Positions 1 through 12,728 of a DNA stretch of 64,000 nucleotides are shown here, one piece after another. Below the pieces are notes generated by a model. It saw only the letters and a list, made by a program, of their open reading frames with translations, did not search any database and was not told where the DNA came from. This stretch comes from Tethya wilhelma (Eukaryota; Porifera; Demospongiae; Tethyida; Tethyidae), in NCBI GenBank assembly GCA_964030475.1, contig CAXIPT010000003.1, positions 564,797-628,796 on the forward strand, given 5' to 3'. Every line of letters begins with the position of its first letter. The stretch's first letter is position 1. Made by a program: the position numbers and the translations under genes.

Positions 1-57
1 AAAATATGCTCTAAAAATATAAAAATAGTGACTTAATTTGTAACTACAAATTTACAG

Positions 58-2288
58 TGGACGGTTAATAGGACAGGAGGAATTTGCCGACATAGTTTGC
101 AAGTCTGTGACTATGAAAATGGACCAGGAGTTGAAAATTGGCTGTTCACCCAGTTTATTGAATATCTTGATGCTAAAGAAGTGTTTGTTGAAGTCTCTTA
201 CGATCTCTCAGCATGTTATAACAGTTATTACTGCTCAGAAGAATATGGTGATATGTATTACTATGCAACTAATAGATCATGGCCAAAAGAACATACTGAT
301 AGTGCAAAATATCATCATATTGGAACATTTTATTGGTCGAGTTCAACATACACCACTATATTGATTCGCTCAAGTTCAGATGAAGGATTTTATCTTGGTT
401 TTAGAGACAATGGGACTTGTGGAACTATCAATCGAGTCAGAGTGTACTATAAAGTGTGTCCCAGTAAAGTTGATGGTCTGACCCACTACCCTGCTCTCCC
501 ATTGCCTGCTCAAAACAGTCAGGAACCAAACGTTGCTTATGCATACTGCTCTTACAACAGTTACAACTCAGTAGCCTCAGGCTATAAAGCTCACAGTGAT
601 GGAAGGTGTGAGTATGGAGCCAGATGTGAGTGCAGAGCTGGGTATGAAGAGGTGACCACAGGAACAGCTGCAATTTGTAGAGGTTAGAGTAACAATTCTT
701 TGAACTGAATTTGAGCCATGTACTGCTAAAGATCAAGGAATAGTTTTATTTCCTTGATGATTGCTTAGCTACAATTTATGGGCTTAATTTTGCATATTAT
801 AGTTATGTACGTCACTTTTATACACAGCATGCCAAAGAGGACAGTATCGTTCTAGTTCCCATAACAACTGCCGTTATTGTCCTTCAAACACTGTATCTAG
901 TGGTATAGCAGTAGCCATGTGTCCCTGTCTAGCAGGATACTACAGGACTACTTATGAAGGACCGGACAATGCATGTACATGTAAGTTGGGGAGGTAACAG
1001 TTAAAATATGTAAATAAATTATGTAAATTTAATTGCTCAATTATTAGCTCCTCCTAGTTCCTGTCGAAACCTCATGATCAGTAGCAATTCTTTGACATTC
1101 AACCAAGTGACCGTGACTTGGAGTCGTCCTTCTGTTACTGGGAGGAGTGACTTCTACTACAATATCTACTACAGCAGTTCAGAGGATGATGGAAAGTTCA
1201 CTCAACACAACACACAGCGATACATTGTCAGCTCCAGTCAAGTATCTTACACTGTGAGTGGTCTGAGTCCATTCACTAGTTACACCATCAGAGTGACAGT
1301 TGGTAATGGTGTCAGTGATCAAGACCCAACAGGAAAGGACAACAGACTCTGTGAAGTCAGTGCTACAACACGTAAGTAAATACTTCATGCCTGGGCATCC
1401 TTCTTCACTTTAATAGATTTAAGCAATGGTTTGTTTTATGTCAGTTCCTAATACTGTGGCTCAACTTGATATTCTAAGTGGTCTTGCTCTGTGGAATAGC
1501 ACTGATGGCTCATCTCAGTATGAAATAAGATACAACAAAACTGATGGACAAAATTATGGTAGTAGTTCACCTCTTCAGGTCAACTACATTAATGATGAGA
1601 CTGCCTATTATACCATTGAGGTAAAACTTGACACTGTGTTTTGTATCTGCATCCATCATGGCATGCATGTGGTAATAAAAATTTTTCATTATAGACACGA
1701 TCAAAAAGTGAAAATGAGTGGAGTGCCCCGATAACTGTACAATTCAGAGGTAATAATTACTAATAGGCGTTTATTGCCATCTGAATCATTAAAGTTTAAT
1801 TTCTTTTTAATTGGAATACAGAACCTGTACCAGCTCCACAACCTACTTGTTCATCAACTGAACAATTCGGATATTCTAGTGGTTCTTATTTTGAAGATCC
1901 TTGTGGAGCAGCAATTACAAGAATAGTCATATATCAGAGTTCTTCTAGGGTCTATTCTATTCAAGCAACTTACAGATTTGAAAATGGGACCACATACACT
2001 GCACCAAGACATGGAGGAACATCAGGATCAAGAACAACCATAAACTTAAGTACAGGTGAAGAGATAGTAGCCATTTCCGGAGGATGGTACACTAGTACTA
2101 GATTAAGCCAATTCAAGCTCATCACCATTAGGTCAAATGGAGCAGATTATCGTGTCCATGGTCCTTATGGAACATTCACAGCACGTTATCATAATTTTGG
2201 AGTGAAGAATGCTAATATTGTTTCATTCTTTGGACGTGCATCTAGCAGTTACATTTACAGTCTTGGTTTTAAGTATCGTCCAAATTAA
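58..2288 (+). CDS. Eph-receptor-like ectodomain protein with C-terminal jacalin lectin domain (5' partial)
   Basis: The gene is cut by the window start. The first visible exon opens after a TTTACAG acceptor at 58. Exons read from sequence are about 58-685, 828-980, 1048-1372, 1440-1620, 1694-1748 and 1822-2288 (stop TAA at 2286). The first exon matches the Eph ligand-binding domain (NWLFTQFIEYLDAKEVFVEV, later GFYLGFRDNGTC and VRVYYKVCPSKV). Next comes a Cys-rich segment with the spacing of the Eph Cys-rich/EGF-like region (ACQRGQYRSS...CPCLAGYY), and then two fibronectin type III domains. The last exon does not encode a membrane helix and kinase; it encodes a beta-rich domain with jacalin-lectin hallmarks (HGG, GEEIVAISGG, VHGPYGTF, FFGRASSSYIYSLGF) and then stops. 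The product would be a secreted or peripheral glycan-binding or Eph-decoy-like protein. The domain calls are solid; the function is inferred. Confidence 0.75.
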
Positions 2289-2449
2289 ATTGCGAGACAA
2301 TATACATAAGAAACTTGAAAGACTAGCTAGTAGCCTATATACAACAAAGAGTAAGACTAGCTACTGTAGTAGTTATATATGTAATGTAACTGTGATTTGC
2401 TTTATACCCCCTACGGCTGACTCAATCCTGACATAATACCATAGATATT

Positions 2450-2476
2450 AGAGACTACGTAGGGTACGTAGTCTCT
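2450..2476. repeat. Perfect 12-bp-arm hairpin upstream of CATSPER2
   Basis: The arms AGAGACTACGTA and TACGTAGTCTCT flank a GGG loop. The pairing extends outward imperfectly through ATAGATA/TATCTAT, giving about 22-bp arms. It lies about 110 bp before the CATSPER2 ATG and may be a promoter-proximal palindrome or a mobile-element relic. Confidence 0.7.
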
Positions 2477-2511
2477 ACTATCTATGATAATACATGACAC
2501 CGCACGCCTAC

Positions 2512-2523
2512 TGCGCATGCGCA
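2512..2523. promoter_or_regulatory. NRF-1-type palindrome in putative CATSPER2 promoter
   Basis: TGCGCATGCGCA is a perfect match to the palindromic NRF-1 consensus of animal promoters. It sits 60 bp upstream of the CATSPER2 start codon and 225 bp after the end of the preceding gene, so it is well placed to be a core-promoter element. The same 10-12-mer also occurs near 60491, 61855 and 62741, at least once in a mobile element, so chance or repeat origin is possible. Confidence 0.4.
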
Positions 2524-2582
2524 AATGAGTGAGCTCAGATAGGCGCGAATTATCATAACGGCAGCTGTTCTTCAGCAAAGTT

Positions 2583-3612
2583 ATGTCTTCTGCCACTGGA
2601 GAAGATGACCACCACGATGCCACCTTGTCCCACAGAGCAGAAGTGTTTAGGTCAAAGCTTATCGAAGACTTCCAGATCTTGGAGTGTACCAGTGAACAAG
2701 GCAGGAGAAAGGCACCAGTCTATACATCAGCAGACATAACAAGTGAGCAGAGAGATAGCTAGCCACTAGAAATTGAAACTGAACTGTAAACTGTATTTCA
2801 AGATGGTATTTAAAGGTTTCAGCCTTGTTTCAAGGTTATTTTACTGAGGCCTCTAGGCCAAGGGGAAGCTTGAAGTTTTTTTACCATTGCCACCTAGCTG
2901 TTGAAATTGATTGGATACTCACAGATTCTTTGGCAATGTCTTCATTTTTCCCCTTCATTTCTCAGAGCCTGGTATTTTGGACAAGGTGCTACGTGAAGCT
3001 CCTGAGCAGATAGTGAAACTGAAAGTGTACAAGAGGGATGAACTAGACGATGAGATGACCACCATTGATAGACGTCTGACACGAGTCAAGAACCAGAACA
3101 GACTACCAGTGGGCGTGTGGGCCAACTGGGTGGTCGAGAGTATCCTTTTACACAAGATAGTTCACATGTAGAAGTGATGGGCAACTGGCTGTTTCTTTAC
3201 TGTTGCTCCATGTATACATTTTGCCACTGAAAATGTATGGCAAATTGTGTTGTGAAGAGTATATATCCTTTGACACTGTATGTATGTTGAGTGCTTGGAA
3301 TGGATGCCAGCAAGACCCATGAAAGAAGAGCTAGTTTATACAAGCATAGGGATGTACTTAATCACTTCTGCTCAAATTGTTAATATTGCTGCTTGTTGCT
3401 TGTTTCAAGTTCTACATACTGTAATATCTCTGTATCGCTTAATTCGATCATACATGTATTTTCTCAAAGTTTATGCACTGGTTTGTCAAATTGTCTTTCT
3501 TGACTCTTTAGCTCACTAGGTAATCTGTTTCAAAACTTCCTAACGGTATTGATCATCACCAATTCCATCTCTATTGGCATACAAGGAGGTAACTTATAAC
3601 ACAATTGCTCAT

Positions 3613-3690
<78 letters not shown>

Positions 3691-3691
3691 N

Positions 3692-3723
<32 letters not shown>

Positions 3724-5085
3724 CTCCCACTCTCCAATCACACCGGCCTCATTGTCCTCCGAGAAGTGCTCAACTTTATCGACACATTCACTGTGATTGT
3801 CTTCTCAACAGAGATAGTCCTAAAATGGATCGACAACTTCAAGGCTTTCTGGAGAGACAACTGGAATGTGTTTGATCTCATTGTCACTATACTGGTACGT
3901 GTACAGTACTTCTTGCTGTGATTACAGTAGCTTTCTCTTAAAGGTGCTATTGCACGGAAGTTGTACGCGTAGTAATTTACACTGCGTAGTGAAGCCATAA
4001 TGTGTGTAGAACAATATGCGTGTATTAAAATGTGCGACCGCGTGCAGTTTGAATTTGAACGCTTACAAGACATGATGAGCAGCAGAAGCACACCAAGAGA
4101 AGGAACGGGGAAGAAATAAGCTAAATAAGTGTAAGTCTAAGCGTATAAGTATGTCAAATAGCTGCAACTTGCCATGTGGTCACAAAAAAAATTATGCGTA
4201 CGTTGGAGTCAACGCGAAAATAGGAGCACAAATTGCATTCCAATGACGTATTTTCAACCAATCAGATTTCAGTATTGATTTTTGGGCCATTTTTTCAAAA
4301 AGTTGCCGCTTCCGTGCAATAGCACCTTTAAAGGAACTGTTTTGCTTATTTGTTATAAAAAATTAAATGCGTGAAATTTTGTGATGTTTTTTGTTGACAA
4401 ATGTGCAGTACATGTTCGTACACAGAGCTAGTATTCGGACATGATATCCAGATCGCTCTAGAAACAAAACAAAATATGTCACAAAAGATCCTGGAACATC
4501 ATAAAACCTCACACATTTTATTTTTAGTAACAAACAGCGCTTATATAGTGGCATAGTTCCTTTAATCACCAAAATTATATTTGCCTCGCTAATGTTTCGT
4601 TCTGCCAACCTTGGCTATGATAATGGAACGGACATTACAGAGAATTTTGATAACCTTTGGTTGATACTCTAGCCATACATAGTAAAGATCTTGTAAGATG
4701 TTGAGTGTATTCCAATTTGTACACCTTTTCTTTTCTTTTTCCTTCCTCTCATAACCACGCACACCTCCATATAGTCTGCTGTTCCCCACATCATGATTCT
4801 GTTCATTGGCGATGAGGTCTCCACGATAACAACTGTAGCTGAACAGTTGGCAGTGTTCAGGATTCTTAGGGCGTTGAAAATGGTAACATGAAATGTACAC
4901 AGTCTGATCATTAGCATGACATTGTAGTCATAGAGACATCTCCCAAAATATGGTGTTTTTATAAAGAAAAAATTCTTGTGCAGGTGGCCAGGTTTGGTGG
5001 ATTGAGGATTATAGTTTTGACAGTTCTTCAAGCTTTTCAAGTAAGACAAAAACTCTTCAAGTGAATAGTTCGATATGCTCACCCA

Positions 5086-5118
<33 letters not shown>

Positions 5119-6639
5119 CAATGCTGTTCATCACTCTGCTGCTGCTAACAGTCACCTACATCTTTGCCATCATCGGAGTCACTTTCTTTGAATCCTACAC
5201 AAACTCAAACAGACAAGACTTGGAATATCACAGAAGCTTTCGGTGGGTAAAAATAACCCACAAAATGTCGCTAATATCACACGATGCATTAAGATTATTT
5301 ACCAAAGATAGATGGGCTGAGCCGGCTATAATGAGTCTAAGATAGCAGAAAGTAATACAATGTACTAGCCTCATACCCAGGCTCTCTCCTTTGATCTTAC
5401 ACTAGCAGTAAGTAAGGTCAAAGGGGAGAACTCGGTACAAGGTACATGTACCACAAATAAGTGTTAAAAATTTTTTCCTGATACAAAATTTCAGTCATAA
5501 TTTTTTTTTCCACATTTATAGCATTATCTTTCTTTCTCTCATTTCAACACAGAACCCTCCTGGATGCCATGATCACTCTCTTCCAGCTGTTTACCTTGGA
5601 CCAATGGTACAAGATCTACAACGACCTGATCAAGGTCTCCAACACTGCCTTCACTTGTACCTACATCTTACTGTGGGTGTGGATCGGGTCGTTTGTGTTT
5701 AGGAACCTCTTTGTCGGCATCATGGGTGAGTGAGGGAGTGAGGAGGTGAGGGTGTGAATGAGTGAGGGAGTGAAGGAGTGAATGAGTGAGGGAGTGAAGG
5801 AGGGAGGGAGGGAGGGAGTGAGGGAGTGAATGAGGTGTACTTCTAGTCAGTGCTCATTCAACGGGGACACCCTTTAATTCATGATCATTAGCTGCTTAGA
5901 ACACATGTACATGTATGGGTCACGCAGTGGGTGAGTGCTACTTCTAGTCAATGTTGGCAGAAGTTAGTTTCCTGACAATTGATTGCTTGGCTTGGGTGAG
6001 TGAGTGATGCTAATAAAATTAATGGAGACATCTCTTTAATCACACAGAACACATGATGGCACATTTCATACAGTGTAAGTACTGCATGAGCAATATGGAA
6101 GCTCACAATCACTTTGCCATGCATCAGCAAAAAAAAACAAACAACAAAAATAAAACAAGTGTTCTTAAAAACTTTAAAAGTCAGTCTGGCAATGGTTGTA
6201 CTGAATTGGTGATGTGACTTTAAAGTGCTTATTGCACTTCAAATTCATTGTTACTGATTTGCTCTTACAATATGACATTGTACACGCACTGATTTCAGTG
6301 AACAACTTTCAGAGTATCACAGCGGAGTTGGTACGCAAGCAGGAGAGTCTGGACCAGAGTGAGGAGATCGCTAGGATGAAGGAGGAACTGAACTACGAGC
6401 TCTATCGCCATGACAACCAGATGAACAAGGCTAGAAGGTCATACATGTTGCTGATGATGTATTAGATATCACGTACATATTTTCCATTAACGTGCTCAGA
6501 ATTCACATGCACCCCCCACGCACATACACATGCACACACATCTTACCGTTTGTCTGTAAAGTAAAAAAATATATCACTTGTTTGCAGTCACAACGTGTTC
6601 AAATCCTTTTCTTCCCCCTCCCCCTTCTATACACACACA

Positions 6640-6691
<52 letters not shown>

Positions 6692-7695
6692 ACACACACA
6701 CACACACACGAAGTGATTCATGCACTAACCCACCTATACATGCCCCATGCTCACTAAAAGTCACTTACCTCTATGTCAGTTCAATGAGTCAAGCTGAATT
6801 GGAGGAGCAGAGAAGTCAACTGATGAACGAAGAGGAGAAAATTTCAGCCGGTGAGTAGCTAGCTGAGCTCATGTGCTAGGGGCAGACAAACGGTCTGTCT
6901 GTTGTGAAAAAGTTTGAAAAGAAGTGAGAGATTCATACACACGTACATACCACAGTCTATTGAGCTATATAAGAGGAAGCTGTATAATTTATGATTGACA
7001 ATGAAAGTGCTAGCTAACATCGTAAAAAACATTGTTTTTATTCTACTCTCATTTGTGAACAGGCTGGGACAAGACTGTACACGCCCACTTGATGGCTCTG
7101 GCTAGCAACCCTGTTGAGACCCTTTGGCCTAGGGATACACTATTCAAGTAAGGAAGGACACATGTATGGGTGTATGCATGCATTTCAGCATTGAATTTTG
7201 TATCTGTATACAGTAGAACCTCCGATATTGTGGACCCTCCGAGATAGGGACACTGTATTATAAACCTCTCAACAAAGGACAATTCTTGGTTCCCAAAATT
7301 CCAATTCCTTATTGTAGCAATACAAACAGAACCTCCGAGAAGAGGACAACCTCTCTACAAAGGACAAACAAGCTGAATTTATATTGTCCCCAAAGTGTCC
7401 TTTGTTTGGAGGTTTCATTATAGTATTTCTTTGACTTACGTATTTGTGTGTCTGTCTGTAGGTACTATCAGTTGATGGAGCAGCTTCAGGAGAATTTGGA
7501 AGAGTATGACAAACTTCAACAGCTGACAAGTAAGATTCAACGTTCGAAATACTGCAGTCTCAGTAGCTCAGTGCTCAGTAGTTTTGCTTCAAAGCCTCTT
7601 TTTGTTGACTTTGAAATGCTGTTTTTCAGTCACTTTGTTTTGTCTTTGTCTTTTCTTCAGCTGCAGCTCTTCTCAAGCTCCATGATTCACAGTGA
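2583..7695 (+). CDS. CATSPER2: CatSper2, pore-forming subunit of sperm calcium channel
   Basis: This is a voltage-gated, pH-sensitive Ca2+ channel subunit of the sperm flagellum, acting as one of four CatSper alpha subunits. Thirteen exons keep frame: 2583-2742, 2966-3139, 3520-3588, 3722-3894, 4775-4882, 4984-5040, 5118-5242, 5553-5725, 6299-6437, 6780-6850, 7063-7147, 7462-7529 and 7661-7695. They encode 478 aa. One six-helix domain is visible: S1 (NLFQNFLTVLIITNSISIGI), S2-S3, S4 spread over exons 5-6 with regularly spaced R/K (FRILRALKMVARFGGLR), and S5, pore and S6. The pore has the CatSper T-x-D-x-W motif (TLDQWYKIYND). Exon 7 NRQDLEYH and the C-terminal WPRDTLFKYY...NLEEYDKLQQL are CATSPER2-specific. 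The Ser-rich tail insert of mammalian CATSPER2 is absent. The exon 9 donor (GTCATA) is weak but preserves frame. Confidence 0.9.
3612..3720. repeat. (CA)n microsatellite ending at CATSPER2 exon 4 acceptor
   Basis: More than 50 CA units, interrupted by one N at 3691, form the end of the intron. The last CA unit runs directly into the AG of the splice acceptor at 3720-3721. Confidence 0.95.
3942..4327. mobile_element. TTAA-flanked MITE (piggyBac-like), 386 bp
   Basis: Terminal inverted repeats of 19 bp (AGGTGCTATTGCACGGAAG) are bordered on both sides by TTAA (3938-3941 and 4328-4331), the target-site duplication of piggyBac-type transposons. There is no coding capacity. It lies in CATSPER2 intron 4. 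Confidence 0.75.
4332..4561. mobile_element. Second TTAA-flanked MITE-like element, 230 bp
   Basis: It starts at the TTAA (4328-4331) that ends the previous element and finishes before TTAA at 4562-4565. Terminal inverted repeats are short (AGGAACT, then imperfect). It shares a TTAA with its neighbour, so the two inserted side by side. The call is weaker because the repeats are short. Confidence 0.45.
5384..5428. repeat. Imperfect inverted repeat in CATSPER2 intron 7
   Basis: Arms 5384-5400 and 5412-5428 (17 bp, two mismatches) surround an 11-bp loop. The preceding CTAGCCTCATACCCAGGC resembles a motif near 19330 and may be an element terminus. Confidence 0.5.
6635..6709. repeat. (CA)n microsatellite in CATSPER2 intron 9
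   Basis: Nearly pure CA run with a few TA and CC interruptions, about 70 bp before exon 10. Confidence 0.9.
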
Positions 7696-8296
7696 ACAAA
7701 CAAGACTTCAAGCTAGACGAAACTATCACAAAATATCCTTAGCTAATGACTCCATATCTAACTCTTTACTTCATTCTCTTTTAGTGTTTATCGTCTTGTG
7801 CATATCATTTTCAAATTTCGCGCGCACGGAATGGGAACCAGACTGTTGCGGAATGGGGAATGTATTATCGGGTGGAATTATCCCGCCAAAAATTGATATC
7901 GGGTCACAATATCCGGATACCCTCAAGGTGCAGAAGATTTGAAATTCATCACCTCGCTGGGTTTTGGTATCAAAGGTTTTCTCTGTCATCTTTTTCTTCC
8001 TCCCTGCGTTCGACTATCGTCGCTACAGGACTTCATTTTAACAAGGTATTGTAATACTTTTGAGCTTCTGTTCGTTTGCATATTCGTATTCTGAGACTAC
8101 CATTTTGGGCGGGTTTGGCGACGCCATTTTGTTTGAAAAGTTCAAGGTTGACAAGACACTGAGCCTTTTGTAAGCGTCTTAAAGCCTTTACTACCTCTTT
8201 TTTTGTACTCTTAGTAACTAACGCATTCCTATTTTAAACTATCAATGTGTAAACTTATCTTGTTTTGCAGAATTTTCAAACAATCTTCAACCAAGC
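7696..8296 (+). other. CATSPER2 3' flank and lamin promoter / 5' UTR region
   Basis: No coding exon is seen. A probable non-coding first exon of the lamin gene ends near 8045 (AACAAG before GTATTG). Its intron closes at TTTTGCAG just before 8271, leaving a short 5' UTR before the ATG at 8297. A CG-containing stretch around 7820-7920 is the likely promoter. There is no clear TATA box. Confidence 0.45.
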
Positions 8297-9204
8297 ATGG
8301 CTGAGCAACAAGAAAGCTTCTACTCCTCCACTTCACCAGCGCGTAAAACGCGTATCCAAGAGAAAGAAGAGCTGGCCTATCTCAACGACCGGTTCATAAG
8401 CTACATAGAGCAGGTGCGCACCCTCAAAGAGTCAAATGTCCGCCTGGAAGTGGAGCTTCAATCGACCAAAGAGGAACTTGGAAAAGAATCGGAGTCCATC
8501 AAAGTTCTCTACGAAGCAGAATTGGCCGATGCGCGCAACCTCATTGATGAGACGGCAAAAGAAAAAGCCAGACAGCAAATTTTGGCGAGCAAACACGCTT
8601 CAAGGGCTGACGAATTGGAGGCAGAGTAAGTACAAGAGGGTTGATTTTTTGAATTTTTTCCACAATAAAGTGTTAGAATTTGAACATGCTTGTAATGTAC
8701 TTCGTTAGCACAATGGTTAGGTGTTTATTTTAACTGGTTTGTGTCCCTTTTGATCCTTTCTTGTGTTTGTGATTGTCCAAGTGCTAATTTGACCACATTT
8801 TGTCAGACCATGTGGTCACTCTAGTTAATGCGCACCATTAGTTAATGATATTCATAGCTCACTTCCAGCTGACTGTTGAAGACCATGAATAGCTTGTATG
8901 GAGCTGATGGTATTGCACACTCTATTGCTTCACTGAGTAGGCATTTCCTGAAAGTTAATAACCATTGTTTGAAAATCTAATTAGCCATGTACATCAGGTT
9001 TATAAGTGCTCAAGTTTGTCATACAACCCTCTAAAGCGTGATGCTTGTGCTCACACACTCTCACCAGCAGTTCACACATACACACCTAACACATACATAA
9101 CCCTTTAAGTGTGTGATTTTAAGCAAATTTTTTTGCTATCAGCAGATAATATTGATAACTATCGTTCACACACACATGCTTTGACCTTAATATTCCCTAT
9201 GTTT

Positions 9205-9246
<42 letters not shown>

Positions 9247-9406
9247 TCTCTCCTCTCTCTCAGGCTCAGAGATCTAAAGAAGGAGCTAGAGTCTCTTGAA
9301 GCCCGTCTTGCTGCTGCTGAGAGGAATGCTGCCTCTTACGATGCTCAACGCAAATCTATCCAAGGAGAAAAGACAAAGTTCCAAAAGAAAGTTAGTGGGC
9401 ACATCA

Positions 9407-9439
<33 letters not shown>

Positions 9440-10214
9440 ATTCAATACAGCACTTCACACACATACTCATTCTCTCTCCCTCTCTCGCACACACTCACAG
9501 GCTAAAGATCTTGAAGATGAATTGGACGATCTTCGCAGCCAGTTTGACACCATCAAGGACCAGCTAGAAGGCGAGACCCTCAGTAAAGTGGACCTCCAAA
9601 ACAACCTCCAGTCTCTGAAAGAGGAGCTTGCCTTCAAGAAGAAAATTTACGACGAGGTGAGTAGATTTGTTAGAACCTCTCTTTCTCCATCCCTATTTTT
9701 TTATAACTTTTCATTTCCATTGTTTAGTCTAGCATTACATGTTATTGTATGTTCAGCTGTGAAAAAAAAGTACGCAAAAAAATTCTACACTTTAAAAAAT
9801 TGTGTGTGTTTTGCATAATTTATAGGTTTGCTTGACTTTTGTGTATGCAGAAAATATCTAAGTGTTCCTTTACTTCAAATCTTTTCTTTCCATTTTCAGG
9901 AAATTGATTCTGTCCGTGCTAAGACTGTGGTCCACACCACTGGTATTCTAGAGACAGACTTTCAGGCCCAGCTGGACTCCCGTCTCGAGACAGCCATCGA
10001 TGAGCTGAGAGAGAAGAGTGCCATAGAAATAGAGGAATACAAGGCAGAAATGGAGAGGGCATATGGCAGCAAGGTAAAGAGAGTATCTTTTTGTATACAC
10101 TAAGATGTTATTTTCAAGTCAGTGGCTAGTTTGTTCTAGTCGTGCTCTAAAAGTGCAATGACGAGTATACTCGTCATCTAGCTGTAAAGGGTTAAAAGTG
10201 TATAGTTTTCTTTT

Positions 10215-10262
<48 letters not shown>

Positions 10263-12654
10263 AGATTGAAGCTCTTGAGAAGCAGAGTGCTAGAGATGCC
10301 TCTACCATCAGCAGGTTGACTACTGAGATTAGGAAGATCAATTCCTCTGTTGATGGCTACAAAGCTGAAATCTCAAAGCTTCAGAAAATTGTGAGGACTG
10401 TGTGTGTGTGTGAGGAGGTTTGGCACTTCCTGACAGGATGGGTGGTTTTGTGTGACCACTACATGTAAACTTTGTTGTGTACCTACATCAATGTGTTGCC
10501 AATGGTTATATCCTTGTTTCAATATGTAAATTGTATTCTGTACATAATTCTTTCCATTTCTCTTAATTAGAGCATTAAGAATGTTTGTTTTTTTACATTA
10601 CATTAGCATGTATGATTGTTCCATTCAGCCTAGTTTGATATTTTCTCAATTTCACTTAATTAGAACAATTTTTTACCTTGAGATGCGTGTGTGATTCTTC
10701 CATTTAATCTAGTTTAATATTTTTCTCAATTTTCACCTAATTAGAACGACAAACGTGAAGCCGAGCTACGTGACAAGGAGGAGGAACTGAGTCGTGTCCG
10801 TCAGCTCCACGGCGAGGAGATCTCACGGCTACTGGAGGAGCTTCGTGAGGCCCGGGCCAGCTACGAGGCCAAGATGAGAGAGTACGAGCAGCTCATGGAC
10901 GTCAAGGTGGAGCTGGACCAGGAGATAGCCACCTACAGGGCACTACTGCAGGAGGAGGAGAATAGGTAAGGAGTGGGTGTGGTCTTTGGTTGATTCTTAT
11001 TAATGCCCACCGTGGTCACTGCTTTCACAAAACTATTTTGTAGCCTCCTATTTCCTGGCCAAGCATTTATAAGTACCATTGCTACATATTCCAATTAATG
11101 CCCAACCACACTGCTTTCTTTTATACACGTACATGTACACTCACTTTCATTCACACTCTTTTCATGCCTACACATTTTCTCTAGCACTCTTACCAACATT
11201 CTCACACACACACTCCCTCCCAGGCTCAACCTGACTCCCACTCCTCGTGAGAAGCGCACCCGTTCTCGCACTCAGACTCAAACCACGGAGCAACAAGTGA
11301 CCAAGAAGCCTCGTCTGGACCCTGACCTCAGTGCCCAGCAGTCCTCCAGCGCAACTGGCTACCTCCAGGTCTATGACGTCGACTCCGCTGGTCGCTACGT
11401 GCAGATCAAGAACATGTCTAGTGATGTAAGCTTTTTTTTGCTTTTTTTCTTCTTTTTCGTGCAAGAATTCATTCAAAGAATTCACTAATAGCATAGTAGA
11501 TATAAACAAGCTTATTTGAAATAAATGCATTAAAGTTGATACTAGTAGCCTATGTGTGTACATTTGTTAAACTGGCATTTACTGAAAATCTTGTTTACTA
11601 AAAATTTTTCAGTTTTTTTGAGTAAAGATTGTATCACAAAGAAGTATATAATGATGTTTAGTTGTAGTTTTCTTTAATATGTTGCTCTTACGGTGTACTT
11701 TCCATCCCCCTTGTAGTGAAAAGCTTTTTAACTAGAGTTTTTTTATTATTCTGTAGAGGTTGTGTCACAAAGAAGTAAATGATGATGCTGGTTGTACTAT
11801 TCATTGATACCCTGCTCTTACACATTTTATGTTTCCCTCTTTAGATTGAGTCTGTGGGTAGCTTCAAGATCATCCACCAGGTGGACAACAACAAGGAGGT
11901 CACCTTCAAATTCCACGGGAAATCCAAGCTCCAGGGAGGAGCTTCAGTCACTGTAAGTCAATGCAGTCACTAGTATTGTACTGAATCTTTATTCTTGAAG
12001 GAAAGACAGAACTAGTGAAGTGTGTTTCTATGTAAAATGAAAGCTAGTTAAATATATTTTACAATCTACAGTACAAAGAATGATTGAATTAAAGTCCATC
12101 TGGTTTGAGAATGCCGGTAGAAAAAATTGAACAACTTTCTTATTATCTAACCGATTTCAAAATTTCAAGCATCATTGAAAAGTGCTTGTTCTTCCCGTTC
12201 TTTTGATTGTTTTTCCTGCCAAGCCTGTAATATTTAATTCACACCCTACAAAGAGGGCTTTAACAGTAGAAAAACAGTGCTGTATACGTGTCATTTTCTT
12301 AAGTATTAAACAATTTTCTGTTTTGTCTCTCTCCAACAGGTATGGGGTTCAGAAGCCGAGGGGGCTGTTCACAACCCCCCTACTGATATCATTTGGAGGA
12401 ACACTCCAACCTGGGGCACTGGCAAGAGGACTGTCACCAAACTAGTGTCCAAGGCCTCTGAGGTGGGCATTAGTTAGAATATTGGGCCAATTCATGTCTT
12501 GATAATCATTGTTAGTAGTCAATGGGCTTAGCAATAAATGCATGAAACTCCCAAGATACTATAGTTATTGAATGACTTAATTCATACACTTTGTCTTTGC
12601 TTTACGCAAAATATTAAGTGAAAAAGTATGTCTATTCATGATACTGTTTTTTAA

Positions 12655-12728
<74 letters not shown>

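Noticed and set aside
3530..3921. Open frames of Thr-His or Cys-Val repeats over CA microsatellites
   Set aside because: They translate simple CA/TG repeats and lie in introns; the same applies at 6492-6858, 48341-49111 and 50967-51290.
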